From the NCBI GenBank assembly GCA_900155415.1, contig LT700187.1, positions 558,001 to 622,000 of the forward strand: DNA of 64,000 nt, written 5' to 3'. Below, piece after piece: positions 9,482 through 17,103 of this stretch. The position numbers and the translations under genes are program-made. Every line of letters begins with the position of its first letter. Position 1 is the first letter of the stretch. A model generated the notes under the pieces. It ran no database searches. It was not told the origin of the DNA and was given only the letters and a program-made list of their open reading frames with translations. The stretch is from Christensenella massiliensis (GTDB taxonomy: Bacteria > Bacillota > Clostridia > Christensenellales > Christensenellaceae).

Positions 9482-9715
9482 TTAACCTCTTACCAGATAG
9501 TTCAGCAAGAGATTAAGATCCTCGGGCTCAGATACGATCAGATCCAGTTCGTCGATCTGCGCATCCTTGAACATCTGCGTCAGCGCAATATACTGGCACA
9601 GCGTCGATTTCAGGTTCAGCCTGTCGCCTTCCGACGTAACGAGCTCTACCTTGCCCTTGCAGTCCTTGAGAAGCTCAAAGAATTTCTGCGGTTCACTGAT
9701 GTTTTTGATTTTCAC
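9482..9715 (-). CDS. Small unknown protein, weakly HPr-like
   Basis: This 77-residue acidic protein starts KIKNISEPQKFFELL. Its middle, GDRLNLKSTLCQY, loosely recalls the KSIMGVM strand-helix junction of HPr phosphocarriers, and the spacing of strands and helices would fit a small alpha/beta sandwich. The HPr phosphorylation histidine is not visible, so a phosphotransferase role is not supported. The GTG start at 9715 is chosen because a perfect AGGAGG lies 9 bases upstream (9725-9730). It is monocistronic, with a strong promoter and its own terminator, so it is probably well expressed. The gene is real, but its function is not recognised. Confidence 0.7.
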   Translation of the reverse strand: MKIKNISEPQKFFELLKDCKGKVELVTSEGDRLNLKSTLCQYIALTQMFKDAQIDELDLIVSEPEDLNLLLNYLVRG

Positions 9716-9783
9716 TCCGTTTGTCCTCCTGACACATTTTATTTGTGGGTAACGGGGAGTTTTGGAGCTCACCCTATGTGTTC

Positions 9784-9813
9784 ATATTAACACACAGCCC
9801 TACACACTGTCAA
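9784..9813 (-). promoter_or_regulatory. Strong sigma-A promoter of the 77-residue protein gene
   Basis: On the minus strand, a consensus TTGACA (9813-9808) is followed 18 bases later by TAATAT (9789-9784), or 17 bases later by TTAATA. The leader before the GTG is about 60 bases long. Confidence 0.8.
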
Positions 9814-9865
9814 TATAACCACATGCGGGGCGTGCGAAACATTTTTATAAAAATTTTTTTGTTTT

Positions 9866-10357
9866 TTACAGAAAAAAGCGGAACAAAAGAAGCAGCGCCA
9901 CCGTTACGCCGCCAAAAACAGCGGTGAGCGCAAGCGCCGCGCGCATACCTGAACGGAGCTTTTTCTGTTCCTCCGCCCGTTTCTTTTCAAACCGCTCCCA
10001 AAATGCGTTCCGCTCGCTCTGCTCTTTGCGGACGGCTTCTTCCTGTCCGCGCGCCGCAGAGTCGAGCCGCCGGACGGTCTCTTCCGAATAGAGGTCGAGC
10101 CTCTTTTTCAGTTCGCCTGTTTTTTCAAGCAGAGAATAGCGCATCTGCATCTGCTCCCGCTGCATGGATTCCAGCACAACGACCATGCCGTTTATCAGAC
10201 GCGCAGCGTTTTTCACCGTATCGCGCATCCTGTTCTCCGCCTCCGCCATGTTGACTCCCTGCTGCTCAAGGTCTTTTAAGAGCGCGGGAAGCGCCTCCAG
10301 CTTTTCCGTCTGGCGCCGGAGCTCTTCCAGTTTCCATTCAAAATTTCGTTCTTCCAT
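9866..10357 (-). CDS. Coiled-coil protein with C-terminal membrane anchor, unknown function
   Basis: This 163-residue protein is almost entirely charged helix (many E, K, R, Q) from residue 5 to 135, with heptad-like Leu/Met spacing that indicates a coiled coil. It ends in one hydrophobic segment (ALALTAVFGG then VALLLLFRFFL), making it a likely tail-anchored or single-pass protein with the coil in the cytoplasm. The ATG at 10357 has a GGTGGA ribosome-site-like sequence. The longer frame upstream would run into the preceding solute-binding-protein gene. It is probably co-transcribed with that gene, 25 bases upstream. No family recognised. Confidence 0.65.
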   Translation of the reverse strand: MEERNFEWKLEELRRQTEKLEALPALLKDLEQQGVNMAEAENRMRDTVKNAARLINGMVVVLESMQREQMQMRYSLLEKTGELKKRLDLYSEETVRRLDSAARGQEEAVRKEQSERNAFWERFEKKRAEEQKKLRSGMRAALALTAVFGGVTVALLLLFRFFL

Positions 10358-10382
10358 TGCTTTCCACCCAATCATAATTCCG

Positions 10383-11234
10383 TTACAGTCCCCATTTTTG
10401 TGCCAGCGCAAGCGTAGTCCCATCCGCTTCAAACTGGTCGATCACACGGTTGAATTCCGTTTCCACCGCCCCCTGCCCTGTTGGGAGCATGATGCTATAG
10501 CCTATTTCCCATGCGGGCTCTGCAAGGATCCGGTAGCCTGCGTCTTCGAACTGCCGGGAAAGCGCGCGCGGCATCGCGACTGCAGAAACACGTCCCGCAT
10601 CGAGGTCAAGCGTCGCACTTTCATAATCCGAATAACGCAGCACCTCGAACGTGAGCCCCATGCTTTCCAAATGATCCGCAAAGCCGGAGGATGGAACGGC
10701 GGTCGAAAGCAGGCCGATCTCTTCACTTTCGACATCGGCGAGCCCCTGCGCACGGGAATCCGCCCGTGTCACCACGACTACGTCGTCCACATAATAGGGC
10801 TTTGTGAGCGTAAAGCCCTTTGTTTTATCCGTTCCCTCCGTGAGAAGCCCAAGCGCGATATCCACCGTTCCATATTTGATGGCGCCGCCCGCGTCCTGTG
10901 AGGTGAGCGGATAATATTCATAGATCTTTGTCTGCCCGCCAAGAAGCTCGGTGAGGATCGCGTCGATGTAATCCCGGTCAAAGCCCACGAGGTTTCCTTC
11001 CTCGTCCACGCTGCCAAAGCCTGCCACATCCGTACGCAGGCCGACCTTGACCGTATCCCGCGTCATAAGAAAACTCGATTCAAAGCCCTGCCGCGTTGCA
11101 AGGCCCATAAAAATCACAGCCGCAGCGATCACGCATGCCGCGGCGATAAAAAGCGCCGTAAGCTTCTTTTTATGCTTCCGTATGAAGCTGCGCGCCGGCG
11201 TATCCCGGCGTTTTTCTTTGCTGTATTTTCTCAA
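10383..11234 (-). CDS. Membrane-anchored family 3 solute-binding protein
   Basis: The 283-residue product has a basic N-terminus (residues 1-25), one membrane helix (about 26-46, ALFIAAACVIAAAVIFMGLA) and an extracytoplasmic family 3 solute-binding domain: VKVGLRTDVAGFG, NLVGFDRDYIDAIL, and the lobe motif VDIALGLLTEGTDK. Such domains normally bind amino acids. There is no lipobox and no adjacent ABC permease or ATPase, so it may be a sensor-type or orphan binding protein. The start is TTG at 11234, with GGGAG 7-8 bases upstream. It is paired with the downstream coiled-coil membrane protein. Confidence 0.8.
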   Translation of the reverse strand: MRKYSKEKRRDTPARSFIRKHKKKLTALFIAAACVIAAAVIFMGLATRQGFESSFLMTRDTVKVGLRTDVAGFGSVDEEGNLVGFDRDYIDAILTELLGGQTKIYEYYPLTSQDAGGAIKYGTVDIALGLLTEGTDKTKGFTLTKPYYVDDVVVVTRADSRAQGLADVESEEIGLLSTAVPSSGFADHLESMGLTFEVLRYSDYESATLDLDAGRVSAVAMPRALSRQFEDAGYRILAEPAWEIGYSIMLPTGQGAVETEFNRVIDQFEADGTTLALAQKWGL

Positions 11235-11459
11235 ACTAACTCTCCCGTTTTGCGTACCGGACAGAATGCGTATGCATGCCTTATGGAATGATTATAATGA
11301 TTTCCCGTCTTTTTTTCAACAAATGCGCGTCCGGGAAATTTTAAATTCTTTTTGAACATTCCCGTTTTACAGGGATTTTTTACAGGTTTTCCCTTGTAAA
11401 AATATTTTTAAAATGATACATTTTGATTAGCAGAAACCGATAAACGGCAGGTAAACAGT

Positions 11460-12173
11460 ATGAATCAGAAATTTGTTCAATCAATTCTCGTGATAGGCGA
11501 TTCGGTCGCTAAGGGCGTCGTATTCCAGCCTGAGAAGAAGCGGTATGTTTTTTCTAAAGACGGATTTATCCGAAAGCTGAAATCCATCATCCGCCCGAGC
11601 GTGCACGACTGCTCCAAATTCGGAACAACCTCCGCGCACGGAAGGCAGCTCCTTGCAGAAAAGCTGACCGACGTCAATCCCGATCTCGTCCTCATCGAAT
11701 ACGGCGGGAACGATTGCGACTATAAATGGGACGAGGTGGCGCAGAACCCGACTGCGGTCCATTTGCCCAATACGCCCGTTTCGGCGTTTGAGACCAACAT
11801 GCTGCGTATGGTGGAAGCGTTAAAAAAGCTCGGTAAGATACCTGTGCTGATGAACTTGCCGCCGCTCAACGCGCCCGCCTATTTCCGTTGGTTCACAAAA
11901 AACGACCCGCAGCGCGCCCACAATATTTTAAAGTGGCTGCACGACGTATCCAAAATTTATTGGTGGCAGGAAAAATATTCCTATACCATCGAAAAGGTCG
12001 CGCAGTTCGCGGACGCACACCTTATCAACGTGCGCGGCGCATTCCTGCGCCGGCCGGAATACCGCTCTCTCATCTGCGAGGACGGCATTCACCCGAACGA
12101 AGCGGGACAGGCGCTGATAGAACGCACCTTTGTTGAATATATCGAAAAGTATGCTTCCTATATGATGGCGTAA
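11460..12173 (+). CDS. SGNH/GDSL-family hydrolase
   Basis: This 237-residue protein has the block I motif VIGDSVAKG near the start, block III GGND at about residue 80 (EYGGNDCDYKW), and block V DGIHPNEAG near residue 211, giving the Ser, Gly, Asn and Asp/His set of SGNH esterases. No signal peptide is visible, so it is probably cytoplasmic. The substrate cannot be inferred; relatives act on acyl or acetyl esters of lipids and glycans. The gene stands alone on the plus strand, preceded by an A+T-rich region and followed by a strong terminator. Confidence 0.85.
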   Translation: MNQKFVQSILVIGDSVAKGVVFQPEKKRYVFSKDGFIRKLKSIIRPSVHDCSKFGTTSAHGRQLLAEKLTDVNPDLVLIEYGGNDCDYKWDEVAQNPTAVHLPNTPVSAFETNMLRMVEALKKLGKIPVLMNLPPLNAPAYFRWFTKNDPQRAHNILKWLHDVSKIYWWQEKYSYTIEKVAQFADAHLINVRGAFLRRPEYRSLICEDGIHPNEAGQALIERTFVEYIEKYASYMMA

Positions 12174-12193
12174 GCGCGTGATACACACAAGCC

Positions 12194-12226
12194 AAAAGGG
12201 TGCGGCTGAAGAAGCCGCGCCCTTTT
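12194..12226. terminator. Intrinsic terminator after SGNH hydrolase gene
   Basis: The arms GCGGCT and AGCCGC are extended by AAAGGG/CCCTTT around a GAAGA loop, followed by a T-run on the plus strand. The opposite side has an A-run before the hairpin, so it could also serve the converging minus-strand gene ending at 12230. Confidence 0.85.
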
Positions 12227-12229
12227 TGA

Positions 12230-12922
12230 TCATTTCAGCGGCAATATGGCATACTGCCCCTGCCGTATGGGCTTTCCGAATGTATGCGGCACGGGCGTCT
12301 CATACAGCGGGCCGTCCGAAACGAACGTGTGGTATTCCCCGTTTTCCCCGCAGATGTCCGCACCCTCCGCGCGGATTGCCTCCGCTACCTCCCGTGTGAG
12401 CTTTTCTCCCAAGAAGCGCCCGCTCAGCCGTTCCCTATCGATCACTGTGATGTGTGCAGTAAAGCCGCTGTCGATAAATTCATATACGAGCGATTCCCGC
12501 GTTTCCTGCCACAGGGGAAAAACACCTTCTATCCCTGCGTTTTCGCAGCGCTCCGTGCACCATGCAAGATGCTCTGCAAGATCGATATCCCCAAAAACGC
12601 ATGCTGCGGCACCCTCCGCCCTTTGCAGGCGCAGCTCTTCCTCCAGCCGCTCCGCATACCGCTCCCCCGGCGTACGCAATATCCTCACCGGAATGCCAAG
12701 CGCCTGCTGCGCCCGGCGCACAACATCCTCCGGCACGCCGTGGAACCATGTGCGCCCCGCGTCCTCATTATAGGTCATAAAAACTGCCTGCGGCTCCCCT
12801 CCCGCAAGCACCGCGCGGTAAAGCGCGAGGGTACTGTCTTTGCCGCCGCTGTACGAACAGATGAACCGTTTCCCCGCCAACGCCGCGCGCGTCCGCTCCA
12901 TATTTTCTTCCCGTTTGTTCAT
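12230..12922 (-). CDS. Dph6-like ATP pyrophosphatase
   Basis: This 230-residue PP-loop protein has CSYSGGKDSTLALYR near residue 20 (ATP-binding SGGKDS), CVFGDIDL near 105 and the conserved C-terminal GENGEYHTFV. These are the marks of the diphthine-ammonia-ligase-like family (PF01902). Bacteria lack diphthamide, so the true substrate is unknown. The ATG at 12922 has GGAGGAGA upstream and overlaps the ispE stop by ATGA, so the two genes are translationally coupled. The longer frame starting inside ispE is rejected. Confidence 0.85.
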   Translation of the reverse strand: MNKREENMERTRAALAGKRFICSYSGGKDSTLALYRAVLAGGEPQAVFMTYNEDAGRTWFHGVPEDVVRRAQQALGIPVRILRTPGERYAERLEEELRLQRAEGAAACVFGDIDLAEHLAWCTERCENAGIEGVFPLWQETRESLVYEFIDSGFTAHITVIDRERLSGRFLGEKLTREVAEAIRAEGADICGENGEYHTFVSDGPLYETPVPHTFGKPIRQGQYAILPLK

Positions 12923-13776
12923 TCCGTCTCCTCCATGGATGCCCTGTCCGTATCGGCCGCCCGCGCACAGAACGGATATCGTTCCGCAAACGCTGCGAAC
13001 GCCTTTGCCTCTTTTTCCGCATCGGAGAACACGGCAAATACACAGCTTCCGCTTCCCGTCATCATGGAAAAATCCGCGCCGTATGCTTTCATTTCCCGCA
13101 GGATAGCTCCCACCTGCGGACAAAGAGCCTTTCCGGCGGGCAGCAGCGAATTCCCGGCAGCCGCAAAATAGGCCGCGCGGTCGCCGCGCGCAAGGGCCTT
13201 TGCGGCCTTGCCGACATCGGGCATGATGGCCGGGAGCTCATGATATTTCGCGTATGCCGGGCCTGTGGGGACCCCGCCCTCCGGCTTCACAAGCAGATAG
13301 GAGAATTTGCATTCATTTTGCACCGGGGCAAGGCGTTCGCCGATCCCCTGTGCGCGCATACACCCGCCGTGCAGGAAAAAGGGCACGTCCGCGCCGATTC
13401 GCACGGCAAGCGCCGTCATCGTTTCCATGGAAAGAGGCATGCCGTACAGCCTGTTGAGCGCGGAAAGCACCGCGCCTGCGTCGCTGCTCCCGCCGCCGAG
13501 CCCCGCCTGCGCGGGGATATGCTTTTTCAGCGTGATCTCTGCGCCTCCCTTGCGCCCCGCCGCTTCAAAGAACAGCCGCGCGGCGCGCAGCGCCGTATTG
13601 CTCTCGTCCGCCGCCATTCCGCCGCAGCGGAGAACCGTCCGCTCCGCCGGCCGGATGGTGAGCTCGTCCGCAAGGGAGATGCTCTGCATCAGCATATCGA
13701 GCTCGTGCATGCCGTCCGGTCTCGTTCCAGTGATCGCAAGGGACAGGTTCAGCTTTGCGTATGCTTTCAGTTTCAT
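12919..13776 (-). CDS. ispE: 4-diphosphocytidyl-2-C-methyl-D-erythritol kinase IspE
   Basis: This GHMP-family kinase of 285 residues phosphorylates CDP-methylerythritol in the MEP isoprenoid pathway. It shows the substrate motif AYAKLNLSL at the N-terminus, the ATP loop PAQAGLGGGSSDAGAVL at about 88-104, and the C-terminal GHMP motif MTGSGSCVFAVF. Length matches the family. It is the first gene before the Dph6-like gene and is divergent from the methyltransferase gene. A TATAAT (minus strand, 13814-13809) lies about 30 bases upstream of the ATG. Confidence 0.95.
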   Translation of the reverse strand: MKLKAYAKLNLSLAITGTRPDGMHELDMLMQSISLADELTIRPAERTVLRCGGMAADESNTALRAARLFFEAAGRKGGAEITLKKHIPAQAGLGGGSSDAGAVLSALNRLYGMPLSMETMTALAVRIGADVPFFLHGGCMRAQGIGERLAPVQNECKFSYLLVKPEGGVPTGPAYAKYHELPAIMPDVGKAAKALARGDRAAYFAAAGNSLLPAGKALCPQVGAILREMKAYGADFSMMTGSGSCVFAVFSDAEKEAKAFAAFAERYPFCARAADTDRASMEETE

Positions 13777-13887
13777 GGCTTTCTCCGGTCGTTATTTTCG
13801 TTCCTCCCATTATAGCATACGGGATAGTATCCGCACCTCTGTTTGTGGTAAAATGATAGAGATAAAAAGAGAAACGGAGTAGGAAGC

Positions 13888-14745
13888 ATGTTTTTGACAG
13901 ACGGCTGGCAGGACTATACCATACTCGACGCCGGGGATGGCATGAAGCTCGAAAAATGGGGAGACGTTATCCTCTCCCGCCCCGATCCGCAGGTCATCTG
14001 GGCCAAGCAGGCTCCGGCCCTGTGGAATACGGCGCACGCGGAATATCTGCGCAGCGACCGCGGCGGCGGTTCGTGGAAATTTTTCAAACAGCTTCCCGAA
14101 CGCTGGACCGTCTCTTACGGCGGCCTGAAGTTTTATGTGCGGCCTACCGGCTTCAAGCACACCGGATTATTCCCCGAGCAGGCGGCGAACTGGGATTTTA
14201 TGGCGGACATGATCCGCAGGGCCTCTTTCAAGCCGCGCGTTCTGAACCTGTTTGCCTACACGGGAGGCGCGACGCTTGCCTGTGCGCAGGCGGGCGCGCA
14301 GGTCACGCATATCGACGCGGCGCGCAGTATGAACGGTTGGGCGAAAGAAAACCTGACGCTCTCCGGCCTTGCGGACCGTCCGGTGCGCATCCTTGCGGAC
14401 GACTGCCTGAAATTCGTCCTGCGCGAGCAGCGGCGGGGAAACCGCTACGACGGCATCGTCATGGACCCGCCGAGCTACGGCCGGGGCGCGGACGGAAAAG
14501 TGTTCCGTACGGAGGACGACCTCTTTCATCTGGTCGGCGAGACGGCGAAGCTCCTGTCGGATACGCCGCTTTTCTTCCTCGTCAACTCCTATACCACCGG
14601 CCTTTCCTCCGTCGTATGCCAAAATCTTCTTAGAATATGCCTCGCGGGGCGGGGCGGAACGATCGATGCGGGGGACCTGTGCCTGCCCGTTCAGGGGCAG
14701 GAGGTGCTCCTTCCCTGCGGCACGACGACGAGGTGGCATACATGA
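13888..14745 (+). CDS. Class I SAM-dependent methyltransferase (RlmI-like)
   Basis: This 285-residue protein carries the SAM motif VLNLFAYTGGATLACAQAG at about 118-136 and the catalytic-type motif VMDPPSYGRG near 191. These are the NLFAYTG and DPPSYG signatures of the RlmI/RlmK-type large-subunit rRNA cytosine methyltransferases. It lacks an obvious N-terminal PUA domain and is shorter than E. coli RlmI, so the exact target is uncertain. AGTAGGAAGC precedes the ATG. Its stop overlaps the ATG of the pseudouridine synthase gene (ATGA at 14742-14745), which points to a shared role in RNA modification. Confidence 0.85.
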   Translation: MFLTDGWQDYTILDAGDGMKLEKWGDVILSRPDPQVIWAKQAPALWNTAHAEYLRSDRGGGSWKFFKQLPERWTVSYGGLKFYVRPTGFKHTGLFPEQAANWDFMADMIRRASFKPRVLNLFAYTGGATLACAQAGAQVTHIDAARSMNGWAKENLTLSGLADRPVRILADDCLKFVLREQRRGNRYDGIVMDPPSYGRGADGKVFRTEDDLFHLVGETAKLLSDTPLFFLVNSYTTGLSSVVCQNLLRICLAGRGGTIDAGDLCLPVQGQEVLLPCGTTTRWHT

Positions 14746-15413
14746 CGCCGGATATCCTGTATGAGGATAATCATATCCTCGTTGCGGTGAAGCCGCAGAA
14801 CATGCCTTCACAGGCGGATTCATCGCGCGATTTGGATTTTCTCACCCTTTTGAAGGCGTATATCAAGGAAAAATATCAAAAGCCCGGAGCCGTCTATCTG
14901 GGCCTTGTGCACCGCCTCGACCGTCCGGCGGGCGGCGTGATGGTGTTCGCACGCACCTCCAAGGCGGCTGCACGGCTGTCCGCGCAGGTACAGGACCGTT
15001 CCCTTTCCAAGCGGTATTACGCTGTGACCGCGGGCAGTCTCCCGGACAGCGGCGTGCTTGCGGACGAGCTTCTGAAGGACGGCAGGACGAATATCTCGTG
15101 CGTCGTTCCCGCGGGAACGCCCGGCGCGAAGCATGCGGAGCTTTCCTACCGCGTCGCCGGCCGCTGCGGTGGGTTTTCCCTCGCTGATATTTCCCTGAAA
15201 ACGGGACGGCCGCACCAGATCCGCGTACAGCTTGCCCACGCGGGCGCTCCTCTTGCGGGCGACGTCAAATACGGCGGTGCGCAATCCCCCCGGCTGTGCC
15301 TGTGGGCATACGGCCTTTCCTTTCTTCACCCAACAAAAAAAGAGCGGCTGACGTTTACTTGTCCTCCGCCCCAATGCTTCCCGTGGAGCTTATTTGAAAT
15401 TCCTGCCGAATAA
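14742..15413 (+). CDS. RluA-family pseudouridine synthase
   Basis: This 223-residue protein has the RluA catalytic motif VHRLDRPAGGVMVFAR (catalytic Asp) near residue 60 and the C-terminal KTGRPHQIRVQLAHAGAPLAGD. There is no S4 domain, as in short RluA/TruC-like enzymes. It isomerises uridine to pseudouridine in rRNA or tRNA, with the site undetermined. The ATG at 14742 is chosen because it overlaps the methyltransferase stop by ATGA with GAGGTGG upstream. An earlier in-frame start lies inside the methyltransferase gene and gives an unrelated N-terminus. Confidence 0.9.
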   Translation: MTPDILYEDNHILVAVKPQNMPSQADSSRDLDFLTLLKAYIKEKYQKPGAVYLGLVHRLDRPAGGVMVFARTSKAAARLSAQVQDRSLSKRYYAVTAGSLPDSGVLADELLKDGRTNISCVVPAGTPGAKHAELSYRVAGRCGGFSLADISLKTGRPHQIRVQLAHAGAPLAGDVKYGGAQSPRLCLWAYGLSFLHPTKKERLTFTCPPPQCFPWSLFEIPAE

Positions 15414-15423
15414 CGTTTTCCGC

Positions 15424-16332
15424 TCATTCAAAATTCACGAGCGGAAAATCGATATCCTCCGTTTCTATGGTTTTCCCGTTCAGGTATTCGAGCATATTGT
15501 TCACGCCCGTGTTGAACCGGATCCTGTTCGCCCATAGCGCCTGATATTTGATACCCAGCTTTTTATTGGCCCGTGCGTCTCCGTACAGGCGGTCGCCGAG
15601 GATCGGATAACCGGCCGCTTCCATATGCGCGCGCTCCTGATTTAGGTACTGCGTCACCGGCTCTATTTCCACGACGCTGAATATCCCGTTGCTTTCGAGT
15701 ACCCGGTAGCGCGTGTAGATCGGCACGCTGCCCCGCATCTTTTTTGCGGACACCCGGTATTTGTCGTCCCCGTCCTTCACATAAAAATGCTGGAACTCGC
15801 CCCGCTCATATTCCGGACAGCCCTTGACGATGGCCCGAAACGTCCGCGCGAGCCTGCGCTGGCGCACGGCCTCCCGCAGCGCCTCGAAATATTCCGCGTT
15901 TTTGGCGAACAGCACAAGCCCGCCCGTATAAACGTCAAGCTTAAAGCAGGCGAACGGGATACAGCCCGATTCTTCGGAATATTCCCCCGCATCGCGCATA
16001 TAGTTGATGACCATCGACATCAGCTCAGGCGTATTGCGGTCCACCCGTCCTACCACCACCGTTCCCGGCTGCTTGTTGAGCACAATGAGGTTTTTATCCT
16101 CATACACGATATCGAGCAACGGAAAACGCTGAAATTCTATGGGCACATAGACCTCGATGATATCCCCCGGCTCTACTTCAAAATCTTTTTTGATCAGGCA
16201 GCCGTTCAGCTTGATGTCCCCTGCCTTGATCATCTTTTTCAAATTCAGGGATTGAAGCTCCGGCAAAAACTCCGACACGCACTGTGTGATGCGAAGCCCC
16301 TGATGTTCCTGCGTGATTTCAAGCTTGATCAT
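15424..16332 (-). CDS. Divergent RluA-like protein with S4 domain
   Basis: This 302-residue protein begins with an S4-type RNA-binding region (residues 12-65: LKKMIKAGDIKLNG, VEPGDIIEVY). An RluA-fold domain follows, starting YEDKNLIVLNKQPGTVV. The catalytic motif HRLDxxTSG is altered to FKLDVYTGG; the Asp remains but His-Arg has become Phe-Lys. The usual HQIRVH is replaced by LNQERAHMEAAG, with YPILGDRLYGD after it. It may be an active but divergent pseudouridine synthase, or an RNA-binding relative that lost catalysis. It converges on the regular RluA gene and has a strong promoter upstream. Confidence 0.85.
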   Translation of the reverse strand: MIKLEITQEHQGLRITQCVSEFLPELQSLNLKKMIKAGDIKLNGCLIKKDFEVEPGDIIEVYVPIEFQRFPLLDIVYEDKNLIVLNKQPGTVVVGRVDRNTPELMSMVINYMRDAGEYSEESGCIPFACFKLDVYTGGLVLFAKNAEYFEALREAVRQRRLARTFRAIVKGCPEYERGEFQHFYVKDGDDKYRVSAKKMRGSVPIYTRYRVLESNGIFSVVEIEPVTQYLNQERAHMEAAGYPILGDRLYGDARANKKLGIKYQALWANRIRFNTGVNNMLEYLNGKTIETEDIDFPLVNFE

Positions 16333-16390
16333 GATCGGTTCCCCTTATACTCCTTGTAGTGGAGCATTCTTCTTTTCTACTACATATTGT

Positions 16391-16442
16391 ATTATAGCCT
16401 CCCGGTTTAAAATTTGCAAATCGTGCCTATATAAGATATAGT
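16391..16442. promoter_or_regulatory. Divergent promoter pair sharing one palindromic -35 box
   Basis: TTGCAA at 16414-16419 is its own reverse complement. Seventeen bases to the left is a minus-strand TATAAT (16396-16391), serving the RluA-like gene. Seventeen bases to the right is TATAGT (16437-16442), serving the nitroreductase gene. Both promoters have ideal spacing, so polymerase binding in the two directions should be mutually exclusive. Confidence 0.7.
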
Positions 16443-16486
16443 AAAATTATTCTATCAATTTTGAGCAGGAAGAGGAGGCTGATCGA

Positions 16487-17002
16487 ATGGAACGATTGAC
16501 TTGTGTTTTAGGGCGCAGGAGCGTCCGGAAATATACGGACGAGCCCGTGTCGAAAGAGCAGGAGGAGCTGCTCTTATCAGCAGGGTTCAGCGCCCCCAGC
16601 GCCCGGAATGCCCGGCCGTGGGAATTTATCGTCGTGCGTGACCGCGGGCGCCTTGCGGAGCTTTCCACCGTCCGGCAATATTGGGGCATGCTGAAAAACG
16701 CCGCTCTTTCCATTGTCGTATGCGCGAACCTCCGGGATTATCCCGGTACGCATAAGGACTTTTTTATTCAGGACTGCGCGGCGGCGACCCAGAACATTCT
16801 TGTCGCTGCCGAGGGAATAGGGCTCGGTGCGGTATGGCTCGGCTGCTATCCTACCGAGGAGGGGCCGGCGGGCGTTCGCCGTATCCTCGGTGTTCCGGAG
16901 GATATCATCCCGTTCAGCGTGATCTCGATAGGGCATCCTGCCGAGCATGCGAAGCCGCATCCCGAGATCGCAGTGGACCGCGTTCATCACGAACAATACT
17001 GA
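16487..17002 (+). CDS. Nitroreductase-family FMN oxidoreductase
   Basis: This 171-residue protein fits the small nitroreductase family. It has RRSVRKYTDEPVS at the N-terminus (FMN phosphate contact), APSARNARPWEFIVV at about 36-50, DCAAATQNILVAAEGIGLGAVWLG at about 97-120, and a C-terminal SVISIGHPAE. It likely reduces flavin, quinone or nitro substrates with NAD(P)H in the cytoplasm; the physiological substrate is unknown. GAGGAGG lies 8 bases before the ATG. It is followed by the hairpin at the padR promoter, which would terminate its transcript. Confidence 0.9.
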   Translation: MERLTCVLGRRSVRKYTDEPVSKEQEELLLSAGFSAPSARNARPWEFIVVRDRGRLAELSTVRQYWGMLKNAALSIVVCANLRDYPGTHKDFFIQDCAAATQNILVAAEGIGLGAVWLGCYPTEEGPAGVRRILGVPEDIIPFSVISIGHPAEHAKPHPEIAVDRVHHEQY

Positions 17003-17016
17003 TCGCCTGAAAGCGC

Positions 17017-17074
17017 TTGACATACCTTGGATATCTATGTATAATTCAAGCATAGATATCCAAGGTATTTTTTT
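17017..17074 (+). promoter_or_regulatory. padR promoter inside a perfect 18-bp inverted repeat that is also a terminator
   Basis: A consensus promoter, TTGACA (17017-17022) and TATAAT (17040-17045) with a 17-base spacer, is overlaid by an inverted repeat. The left arm, ATACCTTGGATATCTATG (17022-17039), and the right arm (17051-17068) are perfect complements around an 11-base loop containing the -10 box. The right arm runs into seven T residues (17068-17074). The repeat is a likely PadR operator. In transcripts arriving from the nitroreductase gene it would fold as an intrinsic terminator. Transcripts starting at this promoter lack the left arm and escape. Confidence 0.75.
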
Positions 17075-17103
17075 GTACAAGTCACGGAAAGAAATGATAT
17101 TCG

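Noticed and set aside
15416-15448. Hairpin TTTTCCGCTC / GAGCGGAAAA at the convergent ends of the two RluA-type genes
   Set aside because: There is a 10-bp stem, but neither strand has a T-run after it and it includes coding sequence of the minus-strand gene, so it is not called a terminator.
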